The notes under the pieces: model-generated
Told to the model about the DNA's origin: nothing
What the model saw: the letters and a program-made list of their open reading frames with translations, nothing else
Databases searched by the model: none
From: an uncultured Duncaniella sp.
Lineage (GTDB): Bacteria; Bacteroidota; Bacteroidia; Bacteroidales; Muribaculaceae
Direction of reading: 5' to 3'
Length of the DNA stretch: 64,000 nt
Assembly: GCA_910586665.1 (NCBI GenBank)
Contig: CAJUIX010000011.1
Coordinates: forward strand, 1-64,000
Program-made: the position numbers and the translations under genes
Part shown: piece after piece, positions 37,076-46,017 of the stretch
Position numbering within the stretch: the stretch's first letter is position 1
Layout: each line of letters opens with the position of its first letter

Positions 37076-37267
37076 CACCTCTAAAAATAAATTTGTATCC
37101 TTGTAGTAAATTTTTATCCCTGTAATGTTGAAACGGTATCTAATATTATTACACCACACTCCCCGCGAAAGTTCAAAATCCCCCCGCAAACCCTCATTTC
37201 ACCTATTTTTCAAATAATTGTTTGTCAAAATTAGGGCTGTAAATTTCATTTATTGGAGAATAATGCC

Positions 37268-37275
37268 TAATTTTG
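37268..37275 (+). promoter_or_regulatory. Candidate -7 box for the 37357 gene
   Basis: TAATTTTG on the plus strand, about 80 bases before the ATG. No strong -33 box. Confidence 0.3.
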
Positions 37276-37356
37276 CACTTTGGAAGCGATAAACGCTTTT
37301 AAATCGGTGTTTTAAGCCAAAATAACGTTAATAAATCAAAACGAATCACATAAAAA

Positions 37357-38040
37357 ATGGCAAATAACAAGCCCAACGAAGAAACTCGTACCTCGATTGA
37401 AGAGGTCAACGACACCCTCACCGGCATCGGTGAGAAAGTCCAAAGCAATCCCAAGATTGTCGTATGGTCCTGCATCGCGGTGACCGCCGTAGTAGCTATC
37501 ATCCTTCTCTATGTCTATGTGTTCCGCCAGCCGGCACAGAACGCAGCCAACACCGCTCTCGGCCAGGCCGACGTGGAGCTGCTCATGGGCAACGACTCTA
37601 TAGCTCTCGCGAAATACCAGCAGGTGGCTGCCGACCACGGCTACAGCGCAGGCAACCTCGCCAACCTCAACGCAGCCATTCTTCTCTACAAGAACGGCAA
37701 ATATGAAGAGGCTCTCAACCACCTCAAGGACTATTCCGCTTCGGAGTCTGTCATCGGTGCGTCAGCCAAGTCGCTCGAGGGTGACTGCTACGTCAATCTC
37801 AAAAAGTATCCCGAAGCTATTGATTGCTATAAGAAGGCTGTGAAGATTTCCGACAACAATCCCCACTACACCCCCGCCTTCATGCTCAAGGAAGCCACAG
37901 TGCTCCGCGAACAGAAGGACTACAAGGCTGAGGCCGCTGTCTACGAGCAGATTATCAAGGACTATCCCAACTACGGTGCTGAAATCGGCGTGGACCTCCA
38001 GAAGTATCTCGAGAGAGCGCAGGACGCAGCTTTGAAGTAA
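37357..38040 (+). CDS. Membrane-anchored TPR protein (YfgM-like)
   Basis: A 227-residue protein. One N-terminal membrane helix (about 29-51, VVWSCIAVTAVVAIILLYVY) is followed by helical TPR repeats (about 60-220), for example YQQVAADHGYSAGNLANLNA and FMLKEATVLREQKDYKAEAA. This resembles YfgM-type proteins, which face the periplasm and work near SecYEG. The role here is inferred only. It is followed by a hairpin and by a MITE-like palindrome. Confidence 0.7.
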   Translation: MANNKPNEETRTSIEEVNDTLTGIGEKVQSNPKIVVWSCIAVTAVVAIILLYVYVFRQPAQNAANTALGQADVELLMGNDSIALAKYQQVAADHGYSAGNLANLNAAILLYKNGKYEEALNHLKDYSASESVIGASAKSLEGDCYVNLKKYPEAIDCYKKAVKISDNNPHYTPAFMLKEATVLREQKDYKAEAAVYEQIIKDYPNYGAEIGVDLQKYLERAQDAALK

Positions 38041-38079
38041 GCAATAAATCCGAAACGAAATAAAGGGTAATATAATGAC

Positions 38080-38117
38080 GACGAAGGCCCCGGCAATCCA
38101 TAGCCGGGGCCTTCGTC
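38080..38117 (+). terminator. Hairpin terminator after the TPR gene
   Basis: Perfect 15-base GC-rich arms GACGAAGGCCCCGGC (38080-38094) and its complement (38103-38117). No T-tract. Confidence 0.6.
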
Positions 38118-38127
38118 ATGTCTTGCC

Positions 38128-38229
38128 TGTAGGGACGCCTCGTGCGGCGTATGCCTGATTGAAAACATTTGCCTGATATACAAGTAATAACTATTTCATT
38201 CGGCATACGCCGCACGCGGCGTCCCTACA
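38128..38229. repeat. MITE-like palindromic element, copy A
   Basis: Inverted 28-base ends (38128-38155 and 38202-38229) with one mismatch, carrying TGTAGGGACGCCTCG at the outer edge and GTATGCC at the inner edge. It lies between the convergent TPR and PepSY-like genes. Confidence 0.8.
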
Positions 38230-38236
38230 AATTCGC

Positions 38237-38683
38237 TTAGGGGATAAAGTTGAAATTGGTGTCGAAGTAGAGGTCGCGTCCGTTGACGAGTTCCACCTCG
38301 TAGCCGAATTTGTCGCGTGAGATTTCATTGACGCCGAGGGTCGGGAAGGTCTCCGTGATGTATTCCATAATCTGGTCGGGGACTATGCCGAGCGGGAGGG
38401 TCTGTCCCTTGGGGGCATCGACGTCGGTCCACTGGCCGGCAGCATCAAAGTCGATATCGAGGCCGCTGGCGAAGGCCACATCGTAGCTTATGACACCGTT
38501 GGAGTTCTCCTTTTTCACCTTGACAACCTTTTCGGCAGGATAAAATTCGGAAATGAAGGATTTGGCAGCCATAGGAAGCTCGGATTCGGGAACCGTGATG
38601 TCATTGTCATCATCATCTGAACAACTCCATGCAAAGCAGGCAAAAATCCCAACAATAAGTAATAGATAAAGTTTTTTCATCAC
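38237..38683 (-). CDS. PepSY-like (DUF2874) lipoprotein
   Basis: A 148-residue protein with a lipoprotein signal (lipid-modified Cys21 in FAWSC) directly followed by an acidic run SDDDDND, the Bacteroidetes surface-export signal. The body has two PepSY-like/BLIP-like repeats (VAFASGLDIDFDAAGQW and GYEVELVNGRDLYFD), common in small Bacteroidales lipoproteins of unknown function. It should be on the outer face of the outer membrane. It is convergent with the TPR gene. Confidence 0.8.
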   Translation of the reverse strand: MMKKLYLLLIVGIFACFAWSCSDDDDNDITVPESELPMAAKSFISEFYPAEKVVKVKKENSNGVISYDVAFASGLDIDFDAAGQWTDVDAPKGQTLPLGIVPDQIMEYITETFPTLGVNEISRDKFGYEVELVNGRDLYFDTNFNFIP

Positions 38684-38778
38684 TAAGTAGTTTTATTAAT
38701 TGGTACTTTTGATTAAACACACTCATATATGATAATGTTTTTAGCACATATTAATAGAAATCAATAAAATATTCTCAT

Positions 38779-38786
38779 TATCTTTG
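38779..38786 (+). promoter_or_regulatory. Candidate -7 box for the pectinase fusion gene
   Basis: TATCTTTG on the plus strand, 34 bases before the ATG at 38821. No clear -33 box. Confidence 0.4.
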
Positions 38787-38820
38787 CAAAAAATATCAAT
38801 ATACCTGTAAATCATTACAC

Positions 38821-41800
38821 ATGAAGCAAATCTACCGCTATCTTGCTGTGGCAGCAGTTACAGCCCTATTCTCTCCGGCTGTCGAAATTCTTGCACAGAC
38901 AGGGGAGAAGGACCCTGCCTCGGTTGTCGAGAAATGGTCCGACGCCTCAACCTCGCCCAAAATCATAGATATAAACTTTTCCGATACGTCGTGGCCCAAC
39001 ACATGGGGCAATTCAGGCTCGGGAAGGGATTGTCCCGAGTATGATTCGGGTGTCTATGTCAACGCCGTGCTGTCGACGCCGGTTCTCGGAGCCGAGGGAG
39101 TCAAGTATCCCCTGCTTTTCCACAACTGTGTCTTTGCGACTACAGCTTCCAACAACGGTTTCGCGGCTGCAACCGCAGCCTTTGCCCGCCAATACTACGA
39201 GGGGCAGAAGGCCACTACCAACAATGACTGGAAGCAGCCGGGCCACACCGTCTATCTCGAGGACAATATCACCTACAGTAACGGAAAACCCGTCAAGGGT
39301 GAGGCCGGCTTCGTGCAGATGTGCCGCAACAAGTCGGTCGACGGTGCGACTTCGCTCCACGGTTGGGTTGAAATCGACCATATACCATACGTCGAGCGCA
39401 TACAGTGGTCGTGGTCGGCAACATCGTGGGGACGCGGCATCAAGTGTGATATAAAGGTCGGCGACGGCGACTGGACCCCGCTCGTGTGGATGGGTTCCGA
39501 GAAGCATAAAATGGGCTTCACTGTCTTCTCCGACCAGGGCTACTTTATGGAGAACGTCATCGACAAGAAGGATGTGTCGCTCCGCTGGAGAGTCTGGGAC
39601 GGCGACGGCAAGGCCGGTGCTGACGACCAGGTTCAGAAAGCTGACTTCGCCTGGCAGACAATCGATCCGTTGGCAGAGAGGCAGGCCCCGCGCCTTCACA
39701 AGCTCCGTATCTTCGGCGATGTGATTACCGCCGAGCAGGCCGAGTATGCCAAGAACAATCCCGTAGGTGACGTGGGCGAGCTGACCGACCTCTCCAAGTT
39801 CGACTTCACAGGTGGCGGTGACGACGAGCAGACCCCAGCACCCGACGCAGATGCGCCCGTGAGCTTCATCTATGTCAATCCCGACGGCTCGGGCGACTAT
39901 ACGACCATCCAGGCTGCCATCAACTCCGTTGCCGACGGCTCGCGCGGCATCATCTACATAGCTCCGGGTGTCTACGAAGAGAATATCTATTGCGGCACCA
40001 AGGAGAAGCACTCGAAATTCATCTCGCTCATCGGCTCCGACCCATCGACAACCATACTGACCTCCTCGGTGGACCGTGGCGGCAACAATGGCAAAAGTTA
40101 TCTCGACTGCGCGGCCCTCAACGTGTTCACCGACCGCTTCTATGCCGAGAACCTGACCATACGAAATACCTCAGGCGATGTCGGGCAGGCCGAGGCGCTC
40201 TACACCGCGGGCGATGCACACGTCTTCAAAAACTGCGTCCTCTCCGGCTACCAGGACACCTATAAGGCCAATGACAGTATGCGTGGTTACTTCACCAACT
40301 GCACCATATCGGGCGCGACCGACTTCATCTATGACGGCGGTCTCGAATGGTTCGAGGGGTGCCGGATTGTCTGCGTTCTGGCCAAGGGTGGCTACATCAC
40401 TGCTCCAGCCAACTCCGCCCTTACGCTTACCAAGGCTTTCTATCCCGAATTGGGTTCCGATGTGGTCCATGCGGGACTCTTCTTCCGCGACTGTGACATC
40501 ACGGCAGAGAAGGGTGTCGGCGACGGCACTTACTATCTCGGCCGTCCCTGGAAGGAAAATTCAGGCGCCATGTTCATACGCTGCCGCATCGGCACACACA
40601 TCAATCCCCGAGGCTGGAAAGAGTGGAGCGGCTCGGAAAACAGTGCCTCATTCATAGAATATAAGAATACCGACCCCGCCGGCGCGGCTCTCGACACCTC
40701 CCGCCGCGCTTCGTTCAGCCGCCAGGCAGCCGACGCCGAGGCTGAGGAATATTTCACGCCCGAATTCCTCTTCGCCAAGGCCTCAAAGGTATCCTTTGAC
40801 TTCAAGACGATAGTCAAGGGCGCTGCCGCTCCCTATAATTTCACCATTACTCCGTCCGTTTTCTCCTGGGAGAGTGACGAGAAGGCTGCGGGCTACATTG
40901 TATACCGCGATGGTGTCTTTGAGAAGTTCACAACAGAAAGCTCTCTTACGCTCCCTGAAGGAGTAGCTGCCGACGCCTACAGCGTGGCCTCCGTGTCGCG
41001 CCACGGCGCCCTCTCGCCCGTTGTCAAAGCCACCGAGGCACGCCGTCTCGCCGCCTTCCCGACAGCTGACGGCTTCGGCAAGTATGCCACGGGTGGCCGC
41101 GGCGGAAAGGTGGTCAAAGTCACCAGTCTCGCCGACGATGGTTCGGAGGGAACTCTCCGCTGGGCCTTCCAGCAGCACAAAGACGAGCCTATAACTATCG
41201 TCTTCGAGGTGAGCGGGCAGATAGCCCTGACCTCGCAGCTGCGCGTCAGCCGTGCCAACTGGACCCTGGCCGGACAGACCGCTCCGGGCGAGGGCATAGC
41301 CATCACCCGCAACAAGGTCAATCTCGGCGGCTCTCAGAACTTCATCGTCCGAAATATCCGCTTCCGCATCGGTCAGAAGGACCTTGCAGGCGAGATTATG
41401 GCCGAGAACGCCCTCGGTGCCGAGAACTGTGCCAATTTTATCTTTGACCACTGCTCATTCGGCTGGTCGGTCGAGGAGAATATGAACACCGCAGACTCCC
41501 ATTTCCTCACCGTGCAGTACTCCATAGTCCACGAGGGACTCTTCAATGCCGGCCACTCCAAGGGTGCGCGCGGCTACGGCTGCCAGTGGGGCGGTTCACC
41601 CGCTACATATCACCACAACCTCCTTGCCCACAACAATTCCCGCTCACCGCGACTCAATGGTGCTCGCGGTGAGGACAATGTGGTTTTCATGGAGTATGTC
41701 AACAACGTCAACTACAACTACGGCAAGAGGGGCGCATGCTACGGCGGCGAGAACACGGCCAAAATCGAGGCTTATAACGGACTCAATTCCGCCCACGAGT

Positions 41801-42711
41801 GCAATTTCATGAATAATTATTATAAGCCGGGCGCCTACTCCGACAAAAGCCGCGTGGTCTTCGTCCAGGCAAGCTATGCGCGTGACGGTGCCACATCCTG
41901 GGGGCCTGCGAAGTGGTTTGTCGACGGCAACAAGGCCGAGGGCATCGAGCGCGAGAGCAATGACAACTGGCTCGGCGTCGACCCGGAGGTCTACACGCGC
42001 GAGCAGCTGAAGAGCGACGAGCGCATCGTCACAAAGACTCCTTGGTACAAGTATACTCCCCTAATGACTGTCGGTAACTATGTCCCCGAACACTACATGC
42101 TCTACGACATCGAGAGCGCCGACGAGGCTTTCAAGACTGTTGTCGCCAAGGCGGGTACAATCAACCGTGACAAGGTGGAGCGCCGCGTAGCCGACGAGGT
42201 CGCGAAAGGGACTACGATGTATTCTGGAAGTGCCGGCAAGGGTATAATCGACACTGAGAATGACGCCGAGGGCTTCTTTGAATACTCGAAAGACTGGAAG
42301 GTGCCTGTCGACACCGACGGCGACGGTATGCCCGACGAGTGGGAGCTGAAGAATAATCTCAACCCCGCTGTGGCCGACAATAATCTCGTCAATTCCGAGG
42401 GCTACACCGCGCTCGAGGTCTACCTCAACTCGCTCATGGGTGAGATTTCGACCAATGATTTCACTGAAAGCTCCATAAAGGATGTAGTGGTTACCACAGA
42501 GGCTACCTATGACAGCGCGAGCCACAAGCTGATTGTCGGCTACGAGGCTGTCGGTGCCACTCTCGAGGTCTACGGCCTTGACGGCCGACTCGCTGAGTCG
42601 CGTCGCATCCGCGGCGGGGAGACATCCCTGGCCCACCTTGCCGACGGTTTCTACCTGCTGCGCATCAGTTCCCGCACCCTCGCGCCGATAGTACTGAAAA
42701 TTAGAAAATAA
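38821..42711 (+). CDS. Secreted pectinesterase (CE8) - pectate lyase (PL1) fusion with type IX-like tail
   Basis: A 1296-residue multidomain enzyme. Signal peptide (1-26), an N-terminal beta-rich region of unknown family (about 30-330), CE8 pectinesterase (about 348-650) with GDVGQAEALY, GYQDTYKA, GATDFIYD and YLGRPW, a short linker or Fn3-like part (655-740), a PL1-type pectate lyase beta-helix (about 745-1080, with GGRGGKVVKVTSL, FEVSGQI and NIRFRIGQ), a Ca-binding DTDGDGMPDEWE loop (about 1162), and a Por-type C-terminal domain ending DGFYLLRISS. One chain could remove methyl esters and then cleave the exposed backbone. The usual CE8 residues are present; PL1 activity is inferred from the fold. 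The gene has no close partner and is flanked by repeats. Confidence 0.9.
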   Translation: MKQIYRYLAVAAVTALFSPAVEILAQTGEKDPASVVEKWSDASTSPKIIDINFSDTSWPNTWGNSGSGRDCPEYDSGVYVNAVLSTPVLGAEGVKYPLLFHNCVFATTASNNGFAAATAAFARQYYEGQKATTNNDWKQPGHTVYLEDNITYSNGKPVKGEAGFVQMCRNKSVDGATSLHGWVEIDHIPYVERIQWSWSATSWGRGIKCDIKVGDGDWTPLVWMGSEKHKMGFTVFSDQGYFMENVIDKKDVSLRWRVWDGDGKAGADDQVQKADFAWQTIDPLAERQAPRLHKLRIFGDVITAEQAEYAKNNPVGDVGELTDLSKFDFTGGGDDEQTPAPDADAPVSFIYVNPDGSGDYTTIQAAINSVADGSRGIIYIAPGVYEENIYCGTKEKHSKFISLIGSDPSTTILTSSVDRGGNNGKSYLDCAALNVFTDRFYAENLTIRNTSGDVGQAEALYTAGDAHVFKNCVLSGYQDTYKANDSMRGYFTNCTISGATDFIYDGGLEWFEGCRIVCVLAKGGYITAPANSALTLTKAFYPELGSDVVHAGLFFRDCDITAEKGVGDGTYYLGRPWKENSGAMFIRCRIGTHINPRGWKEWSGSENSASFIEYKNTDPAGAALDTSRRASFSRQAADAEAEEYFTPEFLFAKASKVSFDFKTIVKGAAAPYNFTITPSVFSWESDEKAAGYIVYRDGVFEKFTTESSLTLPEGVAADAYSVASVSRHGALSPVVKATEARRLAAFPTADGFGKYATGGRGGKVVKVTSLADDGSEGTLRWAFQQHKDEPITIVFEVSGQIALTSQLRVSRANWTLAGQTAPGEGIAITRNKVNLGGSQNFIVRNIRFRIGQKDLAGEIMAENALGAENCANFIFDHCSFGWSVEENMNTADSHFLTVQYSIVHEGLFNAGHSKGARGYGCQWGGSPATYHHNLLAHNNSRSPRLNGARGEDNVVFMEYVNNVNYNYGKRGACYGGENTAKIEAYNGLNSAHECNFMNNYYKPGAYSDKSRVVFVQASYARDGATSWGPAKWFVDGNKAEGIERESNDNWLGVDPEVYTREQLKSDERIVTKTPWYKYTPLMTVGNYVPEHYMLYDIESADEAFKTVVAKAGTINRDKVERRVADEVAKGTTMYSGSAGKGIIDTENDAEGFFEYSKDWKVPVDTDGDGMPDEWELKNNLNPAVADNNLVNSEGYTALEVYLNSLMGEISTNDFTESSIKDVVVTTEATYDSASHKLIVGYEAVGATLEVYGLDGRLAESRRIRGGETSLAHLADGFYLLRISSRTLAPIVLKIRK

Positions 42712-42717
42712 ACGCCC

Positions 42718-42835
42718 TTTGTAGGGACGCTTTTAAAAGCGTCCACATCCGCCGTTAAAATGGTGGATGTGGACGCAAATTATTGTTATACTATGTGTTA
42801 GATGCTGTGGACGCTTTTAAAAGCGTCCCTACAAA
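42718..42835. repeat. MITE-like palindromic element, copy B
   Basis: Perfect 30-base inverted ends (42718-42747 and 42806-42835), each containing GGACGCTTTTAAAAGCGTCC, itself a 20-base palindrome. A second nested inverted pair GCGTCCACATCC/GGATGTGGACGC lies next to the left end. It fills the gap between the convergent pectinase and metF genes. Confidence 0.85.
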
Positions 42836-42871
42836 TGGCAACAAAGGGCGCGAAAGGATTATGAGAGCGTC

Positions 42872-43825
42872 TTAATACACCGCTTGTGCGATGCGGCGGA
42901 CGGAGTCGGAGGCCATGAGGGTGTAGAAGTGGAGGCTGGGGACGCCGTGGGCCATGAGGTCGCGACACTGGGCTATGCTCCACTCGATGCCTACCTCCTT
43001 GACCTGCTCGTTTGTACTGCACTTGCGTATCTCCGAGGCGAGGGCTTCGGGGATGTCCGTGCGGAACACCCTCGGCAGGACGTTGAGCTGGTTGAGGAAT
43101 ACGATAGGTTTGATGCCGGGGACGATGGGGACGGTGATGCCCGCCTTGCGGCAGGAGTCGACGAAGGAGTAGTACTTCTCGTTGTCGAAAAACATCTGTG
43201 TGACCAGGTAGTCGGCACCGTTCTCTATCTTCTTCTTGGCATAGAAGAGGTCTGACTCCATGTTGGGCGCTTCTTCGTGCTTCTCGGGGTAGCAGGCCAT
43301 GCCGTAGCTGAAGGGGGTGGCGTTGGCTTCGAAATGCTCCCCGTCGGCATAGATGCCGCGGTTGAAATCGTTGACCTGTTGCTGGAGGTCGGTCGCATGG
43401 AGGTTGATTTTTGCCGGATCCTCAGACTTCTCGGGGCCTTTGATGTCGCCGCGGAGGAGCAGGAGGTCATGGACGCCGAGGAAGTTGAGGTCGATGAGGG
43501 CATATTCGGTCTCGTCGCGAGTGAAGCCCTTGCAGATGATGTGGGGGACGGCTGTGATGCCATACTTGTTCTGTATGGCCGAGGCGATGGCCACCGAGCC
43601 GGGGCGCTTGCGCATCTTCTGCGAGCGGAAACTCCCGTCGGGCATCTGCTTGAATATCATCTCGCTGCGGTGGGAGGTGATGTTGATGTATTTCGGGTCG
43701 AACTCGCGCAGTTTGTCGATGATGTTGTAGACCTTCTCTATGCTGTTGCCTTTGAGCGGGGGAAGGATTTCGAAGGAGAAGGCCGTAGAGCCGTTGGTCG
43801 ATGTGAGGTAGTCGATAACTCTCAT
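42872..43825 (-). CDS. metF: Methylenetetrahydrofolate reductase
   Basis: MetF (317 residues) reduces 5,10-methylene-THF to 5-methyl-THF for methionine synthesis, with FAD. It opens FSFEILPPLKGNS (conserved catalytic Glu region). Y-I-N-I-T-S-H and LNFLGVHDLLLLRGD are intact, and a flavin-site YPEKHEEAPN block and TQMFFDNEKY follow. It is transcribed after wbqC, separated by 71 bases that contain half of a MITE-like element. Confidence 0.95.
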   Translation of the reverse strand: MRVIDYLTSTNGSTAFSFEILPPLKGNSIEKVYNIIDKLREFDPKYINITSHRSEMIFKQMPDGSFRSQKMRKRPGSVAIASAIQNKYGITAVPHIICKGFTRDETEYALIDLNFLGVHDLLLLRGDIKGPEKSEDPAKINLHATDLQQQVNDFNRGIYADGEHFEANATPFSYGMACYPEKHEEAPNMESDLFYAKKKIENGADYLVTQMFFDNEKYYSFVDSCRKAGITVPIVPGIKPIVFLNQLNVLPRVFRTDIPEALASEIRKCSTNEQVKEVGIEWSIAQCRDLMAHGVPSLHFYTLMASDSVRRIAQAVY

Positions 43826-43864
43826 AAAATATTGACGTTAAGATTGTTGGAATGTATTCAGATT

Positions 43865-43892
43865 GGCATACGCGGCACGCCGCGTCCCTACA
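43865..43892. repeat. MITE-like palindromic element, solo end (copy C)
   Basis: A single 28-base end GGCATACGCGGCACGCCGCG plus TCCCTACA, nearly identical to the right end of copy A, without a matching left end. It lies between wbqC and metF. Confidence 0.7.
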
Positions 43893-43896
43893 ACAC

Positions 43897-44544
43897 TTAG
43901 CTATTGATGTTTATTTTTTCGACAGCGCGGTCGATGTAGATGATTGCTTCGGGTCCGAGGTTGAAGATGAGGTCGAGGACGGAGAGGGAGCCGATAAATC
44001 CGAGCTGCTCCGCGCGGATTTGTCTGTAGGGTGGGAGGTCGGTGGGAATCTCGGTGTAGGTCCCGGCGGCTGTTCTGTCAGCGTCTGGGAGCGACGCGCG
44101 GGCGGGGATGAGAATCTTCTCGCGAATCCAGCTGTCCCATGCCTCGGACAGATTGCGCAGGAGGGGAAAGCGCTCGGTGACACCCTCGGTGAGCATCGGC
44201 AGGAGAGGGTCGATGTAGAATTCGAAGTATGGCGTGCGTCCGTAGGCGCTCTCGAGAGCCACGCGGTGGATGTCCCACCAGCGTCCGTGGTCTGAAATCC
44301 CGATGTCGCCCCAGGTGCAGTGCGAGCTTTGGGGCTTGGCTATGGGTACGGTCAGGTCAAGGCGTCCGTGGGTGTCAGCGATAGCGAAACGGTGGGTGGC
44401 CTTGAAGCGCTTGTCGAAGCGCAGGCCCCAGTCCATTGCTGTGCACCCGCAGGCAGAGGCGGCAACGTAGTATCCCGCCGGTGCGCAGAGCATCGGCGGG
44501 AGTAGTATTGTCGCGCTTGATTCTGTGTCAGTGTTTGTCGACAT
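43897..44544 (-). CDS. WbqC family protein
   Basis: A 215-residue WbqC-like protein, a family found in polysaccharide or amino-sugar contexts whose activity is not settled. The SSHCTWGDIGISDHGRWWDIHR segment and YGRTPYFEFYIDPL are typical; the N-terminal PPMLCAPAGYY is the conserved start region. Its start lies inside the lepB end (17 bases overlap). The wbqC-lepB-dapB cluster is common in Bacteroidales. Confidence 0.85.
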   Translation of the reverse strand: MSTNTDTESSATILLPPMLCAPAGYYVAASACGCTAMDWGLRFDKRFKATHRFAIADTHGRLDLTVPIAKPQSSHCTWGDIGISDHGRWWDIHRVALESAYGRTPYFEFYIDPLLPMLTEGVTERFPLLRNLSEAWDSWIREKILIPARASLPDADRTAAGTYTEIPTDLPPYRQIRAEQLGFIGSLSVLDLIFNLGPEAIIYIDRAVEKININS

Positions 44545-45982
44545 TGGCGTTGCGGAGTATGCGGTTCCAGCGTATGCCGCCGTTGAAGAGCGATTTGTCC
44601 TTGTCGAAGGAGATGAGGACGCGCTCGGGACGCCCGACGATGTGGTCCTCCGGGACGAAGCCCCAGTAGCGTGAGTCGAGTGAATTGTCGCGGTTGTCGC
44701 CCATCATGAAGTAATAGTCCATCTTGAATGTGTAGGTGTCCTGCGGCTTGCCGTTGATGTAGAGCTTGCCGTCGCGGAACTCGGCGTCATGGTTGCCCTC
44801 GTAGTTGCGGATGGCGCGGCCATAGATTTGCCATGCGCGGGGGCCCATCCTGAGTTTTGCGCCCTTGCGGGGAATCCACAGTTCACCGTAGTCCGAGCGG
44901 GTCCAGTCGGCGCTGACCCCTTCGGGGAAGAGCGGCTCACCCTTGGGTGCCGGCATCTTCATGACTTTGGCCACGGAGGGGTCCTTCTTCAATGTCTCGA
45001 CCATAGCAGGGGTTAGGGGGGAGGCATAGATGGCGGGCACGGTGCCGTCGGGGTTGACGGTGAAGCCGAGGCTGCGGAGCCCGGGGATGTCCTCGGAGGT
45101 CACGGGCACCTCGTGGCGGTCGTCGCCAGAGATGCCGAGCTCGTCCCAGCGCTCCTCGGTCAGGTGGCCCTGCTTGAGCTGGAAGTAGTAGTTATACTGC
45201 ACGTTTTCGGGCTGCCTGACAGCCTCGCCGTTGATGTGGATGATGCCGTCGACAATCTTGATGCGGTCACCCGGGAGTCCGACGGCACGCTTGACATAGT
45301 TCTCCCTGCGGTCGACGGGGCGGTAGATGACCTCGCCGAAGGTCTGGGGATTGTTGAGGATGGCGTCGCGGCCATACATCTTGACGAGGGTATAATAGTC
45401 GGGGTTCTGCACCTTGACAGCCACGGTGTCTCCTGCGGGGAAGTTGAAGACCACGATGTCGCCCTGCTCCACCTTGCCGAAGCCCTTCAGACGCTTGTAG
45501 GCAATCTGCGGGTTCTCGAGATAGGACTTGGTGTTGATGACGGGGAAGGTGTTCTGCACGAGCGGGAAGTGGACCGGGGTCATAGGGACGCGCGGACCGT
45601 AGGCCATCTTGTTGACCCACAGATAGTCGCCGACGAGGAGCGATTTTTCGAGCGACGAGGAGGGAATCTGGTAGTTCTGCCCGACAAAGCAGAAGACGAA
45701 GTATACGAGGATGAGGGCGTAGATAATCGCGTCGACCCAGCTCATGACGCCGCGCACCACCGCGTTTTTCGAGCGCTTCCACCAGGTCAGGGGGATGTAG
45801 CCGGTGATGTATATGTCAAAGAGCAGGAACCACAGCAGTGCCACCCACCAGTTGCCCAGCCAGGCCACCCAGAGGAAGAATATGACCGACACGACGGCGA
45901 ATCGTATCCAGCGTGTGGGGCGGTTCTCTCTGACCCTGCGTACGAAGTCCCCGGTGAAGGATGAATTGTTTGTTTCTGTCAT
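44528..45982 (-). CDS. lepB: Signal peptidase I
   Basis: A 484-residue type I signal peptidase, cleaving exported precursors at the inner membrane. Hydrophobic helices lie near residues 26-48, 50-65 and 84-103. The catalytic Ser110 is in QIPSSSLEKSLLVGDY, the catalytic Lys is in YVKRAVGLPGD, and box E is MMGDNRDNSLDSRYWG. A long inserted region between the Lys block and box E makes it larger than the E. coli enzyme, as in other Bacteroidales. It lies between dapB (35 bases) and wbqC. Confidence 0.93.
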   Translation of the reverse strand: MTETNNSSFTGDFVRRVRENRPTRWIRFAVVSVIFFLWVAWLGNWWVALLWFLLFDIYITGYIPLTWWKRSKNAVVRGVMSWVDAIIYALILVYFVFCFVGQNYQIPSSSLEKSLLVGDYLWVNKMAYGPRVPMTPVHFPLVQNTFPVINTKSYLENPQIAYKRLKGFGKVEQGDIVVFNFPAGDTVAVKVQNPDYYTLVKMYGRDAILNNPQTFGEVIYRPVDRRENYVKRAVGLPGDRIKIVDGIIHINGEAVRQPENVQYNYYFQLKQGHLTEERWDELGISGDDRHEVPVTSEDIPGLRSLGFTVNPDGTVPAIYASPLTPAMVETLKKDPSVAKVMKMPAPKGEPLFPEGVSADWTRSDYGELWIPRKGAKLRMGPRAWQIYGRAIRNYEGNHDAEFRDGKLYINGKPQDTYTFKMDYYFMMGDNRDNSLDSRYWGFVPEDHIVGRPERVLISFDKDKSLFNGGIRWNRILRNANVDKH

Positions 45983-46017
45983 TTCAGATAGTCTGTGTAA
46001 GGATATGAATATGGTTT

